Positions 34,189 through 44,309 of a stretch of DNA of 64,000 nucleotides are shown here, piece after piece. The first letter of the stretch is position 1. Each line of letters opens with the position of its first letter. Origin of the DNA: Microvenator marinus (GTDB lineage: Bacteria > Myxococcota_A > Bradymonadia > Bradymonadales > Bradymonadaceae); assembly GCF_007993755.1 (NCBI RefSeq), contig NZ_CP042467.1, forward strand, positions 3,186,001 to 3,250,000, in the 5' to 3' direction. The position numbers and the translations under genes are program-made. The notes under the pieces are model-generated. The model worked only from the letters and a program-made list of their open reading frames with translations, was not told where the DNA came from and made no database searches.

Positions 34189-34499
34189 TCGACGTTGTAC
34201 TTTGTAATTGCCCCGAAAACGTGAGCGACTCATTGGCCAGAACTCTGGTTGAGGAGGGGCTTGTGGCCTGTGTGAACGTGATTCCGGGCGTGCGAAGTTA
34301 TTATCGGTGGGAAGGCGCGCTACACGTCGACGCTGAGCACACGCTCTTGATGAAGACTGCGCCCGCGCGCTGGGACGCGGTTAAGGCGCGTATCGAAGAA
34401 CTCCACCCTTATAGCACCCCCGAGATCGTGCGCCTTGGCGCCGACCAGGTCAACGAGTCGTACCTCAAGTGGGTTCTCGAAATGACGGATTTGAAATGA
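34185..34499 (+). CDS. cutA: CutA-like divalent ion tolerance protein
   Basis: A 104-residue protein of the CutA1 family. Conserved segments are VVLCNCPENVSDSLARTLVEEGLVACVNVIPG (core EEGLVACVNVIPG), SYYRWEG, LMKTAPARWDAVKARIEELHPY with HPYSTPEIV, and the C-terminal YLKWV. The fold is a trimeric ferredoxin-like barrel implicated in copper and other metal tolerance; the biochemical role is unclear. The ATG overlaps the TetR stop and the next ORF overlaps its stop, consistent with coupling. Length is typical. Confidence 0.92.
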   Translation: MIDVVLCNCPENVSDSLARTLVEEGLVACVNVIPGVRSYYRWEGALHVDAEHTLLMKTAPARWDAVKARIEELHPYSTPEIVRLGADQVNESYLKWVLEMTDLK

Positions 34500-37063
34500 C
34501 CACACGTACTCCGGAACATCGCGCGCGGCCACGTGTGCAAGCACCTCGTCGGTTTGAGACGTTCGTGATGCCGGTGACGGCAGAGCTGGGCGAGGAAGCG
34601 CGACGGCTCGTGGGCGGAAAGGCGTATGGACTGGGCCTCGCGATGCGCGCCGAGCTCAACGTGCCGCGGGCGTTTGTGGTCACCACAGCGGCTTTCGACG
34701 CGATGGTGGAGTCGGTGATCACCCAGGTTCAGGACATTCACGAACTGCGCGATGCGCTGCTCAATGCGCCGCTCCCCACCATGCTCCAAGACGAGCTCGA
34801 GGAGCTATTCTCCGAGGGCCAGTGGGCCGTGCGCTCGAGTGCGGTGGAAGAAGACGGGGCGCGGAGTTTTGCCGGCCAACAACACTCGGTCCTGGGTGTG
34901 CGCGGCGCCGACGCGATCATGCGAGGGATTCGCGAGGTCTGGGCTAGCCTTTGGGACCCGGGAGCGCTCGCGTACCGAGCTCGTCTTGCGGTAGACGGCA
35001 TGCCGCAATCCATGGCGGTGGTGATTCAGGAGATGGTCAACCCGGATTTTGCGGGCGTCCTCTTCACCCAAAACCCGGTCACGCATCAGGCCGACGAAGC
35101 CGTGGTTTCTGTAGCGCTTGGCCTCGGCACCGCGGTGGTTGGGGGCGAGGCAACAGAGACCTTCTTTTTGGAGCGTCCATCTGGGTATTTGAAGCGTCAT
35201 GAGACCTCGACCCCAGGCGAGAAACCCTTGTTGCGGGGCCCGATCCTCGAGCATTTTGCCCGAATCTCGGATCGCGTCGAAAGGCTTTTCCTCAAAGGCG
35301 TGGACGTGGAGTGGGCCTTCAACGAAGGCGAGATCTACGTCTTACAATTGCGCGAGATTACGACCGGACACGACGATGGAGCGCAGTCTGTCTGGAGCAA
35401 CGCGAATGTCGGAGAGGCTCTGCCGGGCGTCGCCACACCGCTGACCTGGTCGATCCTTCGGGACTTCAGCGCACGGGGCTTTAAGCAGGCCTTTGGGGCG
35501 CTTGGGTTAGACGTGGAGCCGGAAGCGGAGCTCGTGGGCAGCTTTCACGGCCGAATTTTCCTCAACCTAAGCGAGTTTGTTCGGATCGCGAGCGCGATTC
35601 CAGTGCTCTCGCCCGATACCTTGTTAAACATGGCGGGCGGCGGCGGTGTAGAGCAGCTCAGTGATGTGGCGCGCGAGAGTTCAAAGAAATTCATCGCGAG
35701 ACTTCCGCAAACCTTACCCAGAATCGTTGGAACACAAGTGGCGGCACCGCTGCTCGCGCCGTTTTGGGAAGCGCATTTTCGAGCGCGTTGCGAGATGTTC
35801 TTTGAGCGCGACCTCTACCGACTTAGCCAGCGGGCGCTCGAGAGCGAGCTGGAAGATCTTGAAAAACTCTTCGACCGTACCGGCCTTATGATGTTGGCGG
35901 TAAGCTCGAATTTCATGCTCTCTTACGTGCTCACGACCGAATACCTGAAATGGTTTGGTGTGGGCCCCGAGATTGGGAACGAGAAACTCCTTCAGGGGCT
36001 GCACGTGACCAGTGCGGAGCCTGGCAAGGCTTTGCTCGAACTCGGAAGAATTGCTCGGCGCTCGATGCGTCTTCGTCGCATTCTTTCGGGCGATTCGGCC
36101 GAGGTTTATGCCGAGCTTCAGAAAGCATCGAAGCACGACGATGTCCGACATTTCTTGGATGAGCTGAAGAGCTTCCAGGAGAATTTTGGGCACCGTGCGC
36201 CACGCGAGGCTGAGCTTGCGACACCACGATGGCGCGAAGACGTGGTCTTTGTTTTCGACGTGCTCCGCGGGTTTATCGACTCGCCCCACCTTCCGTCACC
36301 GCGCGAGGTTGAGCGCGAGTCAGAGCGAGCGCGTGACGAACTTCATGCCCTAGTTTCGCGGGCCCTGCTGCCCGGTTCTCTGCAAGTTTTTGAGGCCTTG
36401 CTTGGCATGATGCGTGCCAACGCGGAGCGCCGCGAATCCATGCGGGCACGCGTTGTTGATGGGCTCGATATGTACCGACACTTCTTTCTCGAGTGCGGTC
36501 GCCGAATGACTCAGATGTCCATCATCAGACGACAGGAGGACATCTTTTTCCTCAAGATTGAAGAGATTCGTGCGTGGCTCAAGGATATCAATGAAGGGCG
36601 CGATTTCCGGCGGCGAATCATCGTTCGACGCGCGATTTTCGAGTCGTTCAAGAGTCTGCCTGACCCACCTTCGACCTTTGTTTTGAAAGGCTCGCAGATG
36701 GTCTGGAACGTCAATCAGGAGGCGCTCGAAGGCCGAAGCGAACTGGCTGGACTTGCGGCAAGCCCTGGACGAGCGACTGGGCGTGCTCGTGTGATTTTGA
36801 ACCCTGCCGGTGCGACGGTTGAACCCGGAGAAATCCTGGTGGTTCCGTACGCCGATGTGGGCTGGACCCCACTCTTTGTGGCGGCCGCCGGAGTGGTGAT
36901 GGAGCTCGGCGGGCCGTTGAGCCACGCCTCGATTGTCGCGCGTGAGTTCCGGATTCCAGCGGTCGTAAACGTTCATTCGCCGCGCGTCACTCAGGTGATC
37001 AAGACCGGCGACTTGATCACCGTGGACGGAGAGCGCGGAATTGTCCTCCTACATGACGAGTGA
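34496..37063 (+). CDS. Rifampicin phosphotransferase-like / PEP synthase-like dikinase
   Basis: An 855-residue protein from ATG 34496, which overlaps the cutA stop. An N-terminal ATP-binding domain has GGKAYGLGLAMRAELNVPRAFVVTT (core GGKAYGLGLAMR), RSSAVEEDGARSFAGQQHS (catalytic lysine/ATP grasp) and VIQEMVNPDFAGVLFTQNPVT (core FAGVLFTQNP). A C-terminal swivelling His domain near residue 804 has GGPLSHASIVAREFRIPAVV, in which the His carries the phosphate. The PEP/pyruvate-binding barrel of true PEP synthase is absent and the total length, about 860, matches rifampicin phosphotransferases (ATP domain, antibiotic domain, His domain). The substrate is not established; other dikinases with this plan also exist. 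Confidence 0.75.
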   Translation: MTTRTPEHRARPRVQAPRRFETFVMPVTAELGEEARRLVGGKAYGLGLAMRAELNVPRAFVVTTAAFDAMVESVITQVQDIHELRDALLNAPLPTMLQDELEELFSEGQWAVRSSAVEEDGARSFAGQQHSVLGVRGADAIMRGIREVWASLWDPGALAYRARLAVDGMPQSMAVVIQEMVNPDFAGVLFTQNPVTHQADEAVVSVALGLGTAVVGGEATETFFLERPSGYLKRHETSTPGEKPLLRGPILEHFARISDRVERLFLKGVDVEWAFNEGEIYVLQLREITTGHDDGAQSVWSNANVGEALPGVATPLTWSILRDFSARGFKQAFGALGLDVEPEAELVGSFHGRIFLNLSEFVRIASAIPVLSPDTLLNMAGGGGVEQLSDVARESSKKFIARLPQTLPRIVGTQVAAPLLAPFWEAHFRARCEMFFERDLYRLSQRALESELEDLEKLFDRTGLMMLAVSSNFMLSYVLTTEYLKWFGVGPEIGNEKLLQGLHVTSAEPGKALLELGRIARRSMRLRRILSGDSAEVYAELQKASKHDDVRHFLDELKSFQENFGHRAPREAELATPRWREDVVFVFDVLRGFIDSPHLPSPREVERESERARDELHALVSRALLPGSLQVFEALLGMMRANAERRESMRARVVDGLDMYRHFFLECGRRMTQMSIIRRQEDIFFLKIEEIRAWLKDINEGRDFRRRIIVRRAIFESFKSLPDPPSTFVLKGSQMVWNVNQEALEGRSELAGLAASPGRATGRARVILNPAGATVEPGEILVVPYADVGWTPLFVAAAGVVMELGGPLSHASIVAREFRIPAVVNVHSPRVTQVIKTGDLITVDGERGIVLLHDE

Positions 37064-38307
37064 TGCGCCGGCTCTTTGATGCAGTAGACAATCTGGTCCT
37101 TTGTAGAATTCGGGCGGGATGGGGTGCGGTTGCAGCCGTGCACTGGGGCATGTTGCTCCTGACCGGCAAGGCCGAGGCCGAGATCGCGGGCTGGGCGGCT
37201 CCGATTCCCTATATCGGTTTTGAATGGTTGGTGCGCCTGAGCCCGGCTTGGATGATGGGTCTCGTGTGGACCGCATTCCTCTGCGCGATCTTAGTAGCGG
37301 TGGGTCTATTCTACCGGGTGGCGATGCCGATCCTTCTGGGTATCTGGGCGTACGTGCTCTGGCACGATATCGGGATGTACAGCAACTTTTCGTACATCTC
37401 GATCCTCACGGGATTTTGGTTGATGCTGGGGCCGGCGGCTGGACGGGTTTCTCTGGACGCAAAGCTCTTTGCTAGCCGGCGCGCCGACGAGACACCGGTC
37501 TGGGTGCTCTGGATGCTCAGATTCCAGGTTGGGGTGGCCTATTTTTACGGTGGTGTGATCAAGTTCAACAGCGATTGGATTGCCGGCGAGCCGCTTGGGC
37601 CGTGGCTTGCGGAGTCGTCGCACTGGCCGGTGATCGGGGAGTGGCTGACGTGGCGCCCTTTGGTCTTGGGAATGTCGTGGGCGGGGTTGTTCTTCGATCT
37701 GACGATCGCGTTTTGGCTACTCTGGCCGCGCGCGCGCCCGTGGGCTTTTGGGGCGGCCGTCTTCTTCCACATCACGAACTATGTCCTGCTTTCCGTGGGC
37801 TTCCTACCCTTTATGATGATCGTGGTGACCGGCGCATTCTGGGAGTTTTCCGGGCGCAAGGCGCGGCCTGTGGCGAAGATTCGGGAGCGGGCGCTATTGG
37901 CGTTGATGGCTGTGTGGACGATCACCCAGGCTTTGATTCCACTCAGACACCATCTCTATCCGGGTGACGGGCGCATCACGTACGAGGGACAGCGGTATTC
38001 GTGGTGGTGGCGTCATGCGCGCCAGGAGGTCAAGGCCAAAGTTTGGGTGGAAGTGGACGGCGTTCGCCAACCAATTCATCCACCGGACTATCTAAATCCT
38101 GCGCAATACTCCTTAGTCTCAGACCCGCATGCCCTGGTGATTTGGGCGCATTGGTTAAAAACCCACCCCGATTTTGGTGGCCAGGTGACCGGCGTGTTTG
38201 CACAAATAGAGGTGAGTCTGAATGGCCACCCTTTTGTGGTGTTGGTTTCCGACGATATTGACCTCATTAGGCATCCCATCACCCTAAGACATTACGATTT
38301 CTTGTAA
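37063..38307 (+). CDS. HTTM/vitamin K-dependent gamma-carboxylase-like membrane protein
   Basis: About 414 residues from ATG 37063, which overlaps the dikinase stop; a GTG at 37060 is an alternative. Several transmembrane helices are visible (VAAVHWGMLLLTG, LVWTAFLCAILVAVGLF, VLLSVGFLPFMMIVV). The motif HLYPGDGRITYEGQRYSWWWRH near residue 296 matches the conserved HLYPGD/RFSW segment of vitamin K-dependent carboxylases and HTTM proteins, in which Lys/His residues oxidise quinol and carboxylate Glu. Bacterial homologues' substrates are unknown. It shares an operon with TetR, CutA and a dikinase. Enzyme activity is inferred. Confidence 0.75.
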   Translation: MRRLFDAVDNLVLCRIRAGWGAVAAVHWGMLLLTGKAEAEIAGWAAPIPYIGFEWLVRLSPAWMMGLVWTAFLCAILVAVGLFYRVAMPILLGIWAYVLWHDIGMYSNFSYISILTGFWLMLGPAAGRVSLDAKLFASRRADETPVWVLWMLRFQVGVAYFYGGVIKFNSDWIAGEPLGPWLAESSHWPVIGEWLTWRPLVLGMSWAGLFFDLTIAFWLLWPRARPWAFGAAVFFHITNYVLLSVGFLPFMMIVVTGAFWEFSGRKARPVAKIRERALLALMAVWTITQALIPLRHHLYPGDGRITYEGQRYSWWWRHARQEVKAKVWVEVDGVRQPIHPPDYLNPAQYSLVSDPHALVIWAHWLKTHPDFGGQVTGVFAQIEVSLNGHPFVVLVSDDIDLIRHPITLRHYDFL

Positions 38308-38310
38308 ACG

Positions 38311-38328
38311 CAGGTTCTGTCTGCGTTG
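38311..38328. other. Short hairpin after the gamma-carboxylase-like gene
   Basis: ACGCAG and CTGCGT form a stem with a GTTCTGT loop, immediately after the stop codon at 38307. There is no T-run after it (GGCAC follows), so its role as a terminator is doubtful. It marks the boundary before the giant lipoprotein gene. Confidence 0.3.
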
Positions 38329-38512
38329 GCACAAAAAACGACAAAAAACCGACGCCTTGCGTCACCCGCTGACGCGACACCGAGAGGTTGCGGCACGCTA
38401 TATGCCGCCCTTTAAATTAATCAAAAAAATGGCCGGGTTTTCCGTTGACAGGTTTCGGCGCGGTTTGTCAGCCTTGTCTTACCGACAAAATCATATTGTT
38501 CTTGGAGAAGAC

Positions 38513-41500
38513 ATGCGAATCGCAGGAATCATTGTTGCGCTGCTCTTTGTAGCGGCGTGTGGAGATAGCTCAACCCCCTCAACACCGGGTGACACAAACG
38601 GGACCATGCCGCCTTCTGACTGTGCTGCAGGAGAGACCGGTTCCGAGTGTACACCGTGCCCCGAAGGCACGTATTGTGATGGCACGAGCGAGCCTGTTGA
38701 GTGTGAAGACGGGACATGGGATCACGACGAGGATGCCGCGACCGAGTGTCAGGATTGGCAGAGTTGTGAGCCCGGTTTTGCACCAGAGAGTGGCAGTGCC
38801 GTCAGTGATGCGACCTGTGTCGCTTGCCCTGAAGGCACCTTTGGTGATGGCAATGGCGCGTGTACGTCGTGGACCACGTGTCAGCCAGGCGAGCGGATTG
38901 CCGAAATGGGGTCTGCGACTCAAGACCGCGTATGTGAGACATGCGCTGAAGGGACATTCTCAGAAGGTGAGAATGTCACTACGTGTCAGGCATGGCAGAC
39001 GTGTGAGCCGGGGACGTATGTGAGTCAATCCCCATCGGCCAGCCAGAATCGTGGATGTGCGGCGTGTGCCCCGGGAAGCTTCTCGACGGACGAGGACGCC
39101 GCTTCGTGCCCCCCCTGGACGACGTGTCCCGCAGGGACCTCGGTCACGAGCGCCGGAAGCTCGACGCAAGATCAAACGTGTGAGGCCTGTCCTGAGGGGA
39201 CCTTTACCCAATTCCCCGATTCTGCAACGTGTACCCCGCTTGAGGCGTGCCCGGCGGGGACCTATCAGGTCAGCCCGGGAGCCGCAGATGAGGCGCCTGA
39301 GTGTGAAACCTGTGAGACCGGCTCCTTCTGTGCCGGTGACGACGTACCGCCTGTGAATTGTCCTGCAGGCACCTGGGATCACGACCAAAACCCGGCGAGC
39401 ACCTGTGTGGACTGGACGACCTGTGAGGCAGGTGAGTACGTAAAGACGCCTGGCTCGGCACTTGTGGATCAGAGCTGTGAGGCCTGTGCCGAAGGCACGT
39501 TCTCAACACAACCCAATGTCGAGGCCTGCCTTCCAGCCGGTGCGTGTGATGCGGGGAGTGTGGAAATCACACCCGCGACCGAGACCGCACCTGCCGTGTG
39601 TGAGGCCTGTGAGCCAGGCACCTACTGTGCCGGTGCAGGTGCCTCTGCGGTGAGCTGCGGCAATGGGACCTGGGACCACGACGCCAATCCTGCGACACCC
39701 TGTCGCGTCTGGACCGCGTGTGTCGCGGGTCAATTTGTGGAAGTGGCTGGCACAGACCTCTCAGACCAGACCTGTGCGAGCTGCCCCGCGGACACCTTCA
39801 GCGATACTTCCAATGCCACACAATGTCTGGGGTGGACGGTGTGTGCTGCAGGTACCCGTGAAACCGCGGCACCCTCGGCCACATCAGACCGTGTATGCAC
39901 TGCGTGTGCCGCCGGAACCTACTGCCCAGGAGGAAGTTCATCATCGCAAGGTTGTGAGAATGACACGTGGGACCACGACCAGGATGCAGCGACGGCGTGC
40001 GAGAGCTGGTCGACGTGTGAGCCGAGTCAATACGTAGCCACGGCCGGCAGTGCGACTACTGACCGTCAATGCGACGTGTGTCCCGAAGGCACCTATTCCG
40101 ACCAGAACAATGTGATGTCTTGCACCCCGTTTGGTGCCTGTGCGCCCGGGACGGTCGAGGTCACGGAAGCCACGGCTACTACGCCAGCCGTATGTGATCC
40201 GTGTCCAGCCGGCTCCTATTGCCCGGGGGGCTCGGCACCCGAGGAATCCTGCACCGCGGACACATGGGACCACGACGCCAATCCGGCGACCCCCTGCGTC
40301 AATTGGACGGTGTGTGCTGCCGGACAATTTGTTCAAGACACCGGCACGAGCCTCAGCGACCGCGAGTGCACATCGTGTGCGGCCGAAACGTATAGCGAGG
40401 GTCAAAACGCAGCGTCGTGCACTGCTTGGACTATCTGCGCAGCCGGAACGCATGAAACCAGCGCAGCTTCTGCCACTCAAGACCGCGTATGTACCGCGTG
40501 TGCCGCCGGAACCTATTGCCCTGGAGGGACTGACCCTCAAGTGACCTGCACCGCAGGCACCTGGGACCATGATGCAAGTGCTTCGACCGCATGTCAGCCG
40601 TGGCAGGACTGCCAGGCCGGCAGCGCTGCACAGGACGGCACCTCCACCACCAACCGAACGTGCACGACCTGTCAGGCGGGCACCTACGCGAGCCAGATGA
40701 ATGCGTCGACCTGTCTGCCATGCTCCGCCGGAGAATATTGTCCAGAAGGCGCGACGGCGCGTGAGGCGTGTCCTGCGGGCACGTTTGACGACGACCTGAA
40801 CGCCACAACAGTGTGCGCCTCCTGTGGCGAGGGTGTCTATTGTGCGGGAGGACTCAACCCACCCACCGCCTGCACAGGCAACCAGTACGACCATGACCTC
40901 GATGCGAGCACAGCCTGTGAAGACTGCGCGAGCGGATATCGTGCCGCGGCAGATCACCTCTCGTGCGAAAATATCGACGAATGTGCCGAGGAGATGGACA
41001 CCTGTGCTCAGGTGTGTCAGGACACCTCCGGTAGCTATACCTGCGCCTGTGACACGGGCTACACGCTACAGGCCGACCAGCAAACATGTCAGGCCAACCA
41101 GTACTGGGTCACATTGGACACGCAGGGCGGAACTCCAACCACGAATCCTACGGCAGTCACCTACGGTCAGAGCTACGGTAGCATTTTCCCTGGCAACATT
41201 GCCCGGGTGGGCTATAGCTTTTTGGGATGGTTTACTCAGGCTTCAGGTGGGCAACTCATTACGAATGTCGCAACCGTAAACATCGCATCCAACCACACCT
41301 TGTATGCGCAGTGGGAAGCTAATACGTACACGGTAACGCTCGATCTTGCCGATGGATTTACGCCAGCGTCCACACTTCATGTCAACTTTGACGCTCCCTA
41401 CACCGGGCTGCCAACTCCCACCCGGGTCGGTTACGATTTCTTGAGTTGGGAGACAAGTGATGGGACAGAAGTGACCGAAACCGATCTTGTGTCCATTGCT

Positions 41501-42517
41501 GCGAACCACACCTTGACTGCCCAGTGGAGCGACTGGAACTTCAAGGCACAACAAGTGTCAGGGACATGGGTGGGAGCGGGACCGGTATGCGCGATCAGCA
41601 GTGGAAACGTGTACTGTTGGGGGGATAACAACTACGGTCAACTTGGGACCGGTGACTTCATCAGCAGCCATACCACACCAAGACAGGTATTGGGCATGAA
41701 TAATGTCATTTCGATAAGTGCAGGTGTTTTTGCGTGCGCTGTCAAGAGTGATGGAACGGTTTGGTGTTGGGGACTCAATACTTACGGCCAACTGGGGGAT
41801 GGGACCACCAGTTCATCCAATGTACCGGTCCAGGTGGTAGGGCTAAACAATGTTGTTGAAGTAGGTACCGGAGAATTCCATACGTGTGCCCTCAAAGGTG
41901 ACGGCACAGTGTGGTGCTGGGGGAGGAATCAGTACGGGCAGACTGGAACCGGAGCGCCTTCGTTAGTTCCAGTTCAAGTGCCCGGAGTTTCGGGGGCGAT
42001 TGACCTGGAAGCTGGCGTGCACCATACGTGTGTGGTTAAAAACGATGGTACTGTGTGGTGCTGGGGCTGGAATCAGTACGGGCAGAGCAGTGCCTGCACG
42101 TCATGTGTTTCTAATATAAGTCCGGTTGAAGTGGTAGGTGTCACAAATGCGGTTAAAGTAACAACTGGGTACACACATTCTTGCGCCTTGAAAAACGATG
42201 GGACCGTGTGGTGTTGGGGCCAAGCAACTAGGACAGGGAACCCTTCTTCGTCGTATCCCCAGGCCGTGTTGAACTTAACGGATGTCGCAGATGTGTCTGC
42301 ATGGGAGATTACCTGCGCAGCGAAACATGATGGAAGCGTCTGGTGTTGGGGACCCAGTAACGTCAACAATTTCTTCGACTATGGATCTGTAGTGACGTCT
42401 TACCAGGTTCCTACGCTAATGCCCCATGCTCCTCTTATTCAACGATTCAGCAGTACCATCCCGTTTCACGGAATCGAATTCGATGAGACGGTGAGATACG
42501 GCTGGTGGTTACCCTGA
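38513..42517 (+). CDS. Giant Cys-rich/EGF/InlB/RCC1 lipoprotein, copy A
   Basis: A 1,334-residue lipoprotein (lipobox LLFVAACGDS) from ATG 38513. The longest open frame starts at 38357, but its first residues overlap the upstream region and precede the signal peptide. About residues 40-800 are repeats of the GCC2/GCC3 or ephrin-receptor type: CPEGTYCDG, WDHDANPATPC, CAAGTYCPGG, each about 45 residues. An EGF-like calcium-binding module (NIDECAEEMDTC...CACDTGYTLQ) follows at about 820-860, then InlB-like B-repeats (YWVTLDTQGG, ASNHTLYAQWE) and RCC1-type repeats (VYCWGDNNYGQLGTGD) from about residue 1022. The design is typical of adhesive surface proteins. A diverged 4,234-bp tandem copy follows it. 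Confidence 0.85.
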   Translation: MRIAGIIVALLFVAACGDSSTPSTPGDTNGTMPPSDCAAGETGSECTPCPEGTYCDGTSEPVECEDGTWDHDEDAATECQDWQSCEPGFAPESGSAVSDATCVACPEGTFGDGNGACTSWTTCQPGERIAEMGSATQDRVCETCAEGTFSEGENVTTCQAWQTCEPGTYVSQSPSASQNRGCAACAPGSFSTDEDAASCPPWTTCPAGTSVTSAGSSTQDQTCEACPEGTFTQFPDSATCTPLEACPAGTYQVSPGAADEAPECETCETGSFCAGDDVPPVNCPAGTWDHDQNPASTCVDWTTCEAGEYVKTPGSALVDQSCEACAEGTFSTQPNVEACLPAGACDAGSVEITPATETAPAVCEACEPGTYCAGAGASAVSCGNGTWDHDANPATPCRVWTACVAGQFVEVAGTDLSDQTCASCPADTFSDTSNATQCLGWTVCAAGTRETAAPSATSDRVCTACAAGTYCPGGSSSSQGCENDTWDHDQDAATACESWSTCEPSQYVATAGSATTDRQCDVCPEGTYSDQNNVMSCTPFGACAPGTVEVTEATATTPAVCDPCPAGSYCPGGSAPEESCTADTWDHDANPATPCVNWTVCAAGQFVQDTGTSLSDRECTSCAAETYSEGQNAASCTAWTICAAGTHETSAASATQDRVCTACAAGTYCPGGTDPQVTCTAGTWDHDASASTACQPWQDCQAGSAAQDGTSTTNRTCTTCQAGTYASQMNASTCLPCSAGEYCPEGATAREACPAGTFDDDLNATTVCASCGEGVYCAGGLNPPTACTGNQYDHDLDASTACEDCASGYRAAADHLSCENIDECAEEMDTCAQVCQDTSGSYTCACDTGYTLQADQQTCQANQYWVTLDTQGGTPTTNPTAVTYGQSYGSIFPGNIARVGYSFLGWFTQASGGQLITNVATVNIASNHTLYAQWEANTYTVTLDLADGFTPASTLHVNFDAPYTGLPTPTRVGYDFLSWETSDGTEVTETDLVSIAANHTLTAQWSDWNFKAQQVSGTWVGAGPVCAISSGNVYCWGDNNYGQLGTGDFISSHTTPRQVLGMNNVISISAGVFACAVKSDGTVWCWGLNTYGQLGDGTTSSSNVPVQVVGLNNVVEVGTGEFHTCALKGDGTVWCWGRNQYGQTGTGAPSLVPVQVPGVSGAIDLEAGVHHTCVVKNDGTVWCWGWNQYGQSSACTSCVSNISPVEVVGVTNAVKVTTGYTHSCALKNDGTVWCWGQATRTGNPSSSYPQAVLNLTDVADVSAWEITCAAKHDGSVWCWGPSNVNNFFDYGSVVTSYQVPTLMPHAPLIQRFSSTIPFHGIEFDETVRYGWWLP

Positions 42518-42746
42518 CTCTCTATCAGGAAAGTGGAGCCCAGATTTCACATAAAAACCCCACCCAAAAAAGCGACAAAAAATCGACACCTTGCGTCACC
42601 TGATGACGCAACCAACGGGCGTTGCGGCACGCTATATGCCGAATTTTAAATTAATCAAAAAAATGGCCGGGTTTTCCGTTGACAGGTTTCGGCGCGGTTT
42701 GTCAGCCTTGTCCTACCGACAAAATCATATTGTTCTTGGAGAAGAC

Positions 42747-44309
42747 ATGCGAATCGCAGGAATCATTGTTGCGCTGCTCTTTGTAGCAGCGTGTGGAGAT
42801 AGCTCACCCCCCTCAACACCGGGTGACACAAACGGGACCATGCCGCCTTCTGACTGTGCTGCAGGAGAGACCGGTGCCGAGTGTACACCGTGCCCCGAAG
42901 GCACGTATTGTGATGGCAAGAGTGAGCCTGTTGAGTGTGAAGACGGGACATGGGATCACGACCAGGATGCCGCGACCGAGTGTCAGGATTGGCAGAGTTG
43001 TGAGCCGGGCTTTGCACCAGAAAGTGGCAGTGCTGTGAGTGATGCGACCTGTGTCGCGTGCCCTGAAGGCACCTTTGGTGATGGCAATGGCGCGTGTACG
43101 TCGTGGACCACGTGTCAGCCAGGCGAGCGGATTGCCGAAATGGGGTCTGCGACTCAAGACCGCGTATGTGAGACATGCGCTGAAGGGACATTCTCAGAAG
43201 GTGAGAATGTCACTACGTGTCAGGCATGGCAGACGTGTGAGCCGGGGACGTATGTGAGTCAATCCCCATCGGCCAGCCAGAATCGTGGATGTGCGGCGTG
43301 TGCCCCGGGAAGCTTCTCGACGGACGAGGACGCCGCTTCGTGCCCCCCCTGGACGACGTGTCCCGCAGGGACCTCGGTCACGAGCGCCGGAAGCTCGACG
43401 CAAGATCAAACGTGTGAGGCCTGTCCTGAGGGGACCTTTACCCAATTCCCCGATTCTGCAACGTGTACCCCGCTTGAGGCGTGCCCGGCGGGGACCTATC
43501 AGGTCAGCCCGGGAGCCGCAGATGAGGCGCCTGAGTGTGAAACCTGTGAGACCGGCTCCTTCTGTGCCGGTGACGACGTACCGCCTGTGAATTGTCCTGC
43601 AGGCACCTGGGATCACGACCAAAACCCGGCGAGCACCTGTGTGGACTGGACGACCTGTGAGGCAGGTGAGTACGTAAAGACGCCTGGCTCGGCACTTGTG
43701 GATCAGAGCTGTGAGGCCTGTGCCGAAGGCACGTTCTCAACACAACCCAATGTCGAGGCCTGCCTTCCAGCCGGTGCGTGTGATGCGGGGAGTGTGGAAA
43801 TCACACCCGCGACCGAGACCGCACCTGCCGTGTGTGAGGCCTGTGAGCCAGGCACCTACTGTGCCGGTGCAGGTGCCTCTGCGGTGAGCTGCGGCAATGG
43901 GACCTGGGACCACGACGCCAATCCTGCGACACCCTGTCGCGTCTGGACCGCGTGTGTCGCGGGTCAATTTGTGGAAGTGGCTGGCACAGACCTCTCAGAC
44001 CAGACCTGTGCGAGCTGCCCCGCGGACACCTTCAGCGATACTTCCAATGCCACACAATGTCTGGGGTGGACGGTGTGTGCTGCAGGTACCCGTGAAACCG
44101 CGGCACCCTCGGCCACATCAGACCGTGTATGCACTGCGTGTGCCGCCGGAACCTACTGCCCAGGAGGAAGTTCATCATCGCAAGGTTGTGAGAATGACAC
44201 GTGGGACCACGACCAGGATGCAGCGACGGCGTGCGAGAGCTGGTCGACGTGTGAGCCGGGTCAATACGTATTCGCAGCCGGCAGTGCAACCACAAACCGT
44301 CAATGTTGA
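42747..44309 (+). CDS. 5' fragment of giant lipoprotein, copy B (frameshifted)
   Basis: The tandem paralogue starts at ATG 42747 with the same signal peptide and lipobox. This part reads 520 residues of Cys-rich repeats and ends at a TGA (44307-44309) right after GSATTNRQC. In copy A the corresponding codons read GSATTDRQC then DVCPEGTYSD. Copy B reads TGTTGAC where copy A reads TGCGAC, so there is one extra base. A truncated lipoprotein may still be made. The segment 43059-44258 is base-for-base identical to copy A as far as I can compare, while flanking regions differ. Confidence 0.75.
   Translation: MRIAGIIVALLFVAACGDSSPPSTPGDTNGTMPPSDCAAGETGAECTPCPEGTYCDGKSEPVECEDGTWDHDQDAATECQDWQSCEPGFAPESGSAVSDATCVACPEGTFGDGNGACTSWTTCQPGERIAEMGSATQDRVCETCAEGTFSEGENVTTCQAWQTCEPGTYVSQSPSASQNRGCAACAPGSFSTDEDAASCPPWTTCPAGTSVTSAGSSTQDQTCEACPEGTFTQFPDSATCTPLEACPAGTYQVSPGAADEAPECETCETGSFCAGDDVPPVNCPAGTWDHDQNPASTCVDWTTCEAGEYVKTPGSALVDQSCEACAEGTFSTQPNVEACLPAGACDAGSVEITPATETAPAVCEACEPGTYCAGAGASAVSCGNGTWDHDANPATPCRVWTACVAGQFVEVAGTDLSDQTCASCPADTFSDTSNATQCLGWTVCAAGTRETAAPSATSDRVCTACAAGTYCPGGSSSSQGCENDTWDHDQDAATACESWSTCEPGQYVFAAGSATTNRQC

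Noticed and set aside
38500-40800. Long open frames on the opposite strand and in other frames inside the Cys-rich repeats
   Set aside because: They are shadows of the biased codon use of the real repeat gene, with no ribosome sites and no recognisable proteins.
38840-40900. CRISPR-like array in the Cys-rich repeats
   Set aside because: The repeats are in-frame, degenerate protein-coding modules with no constant direct repeat and spacer pattern.
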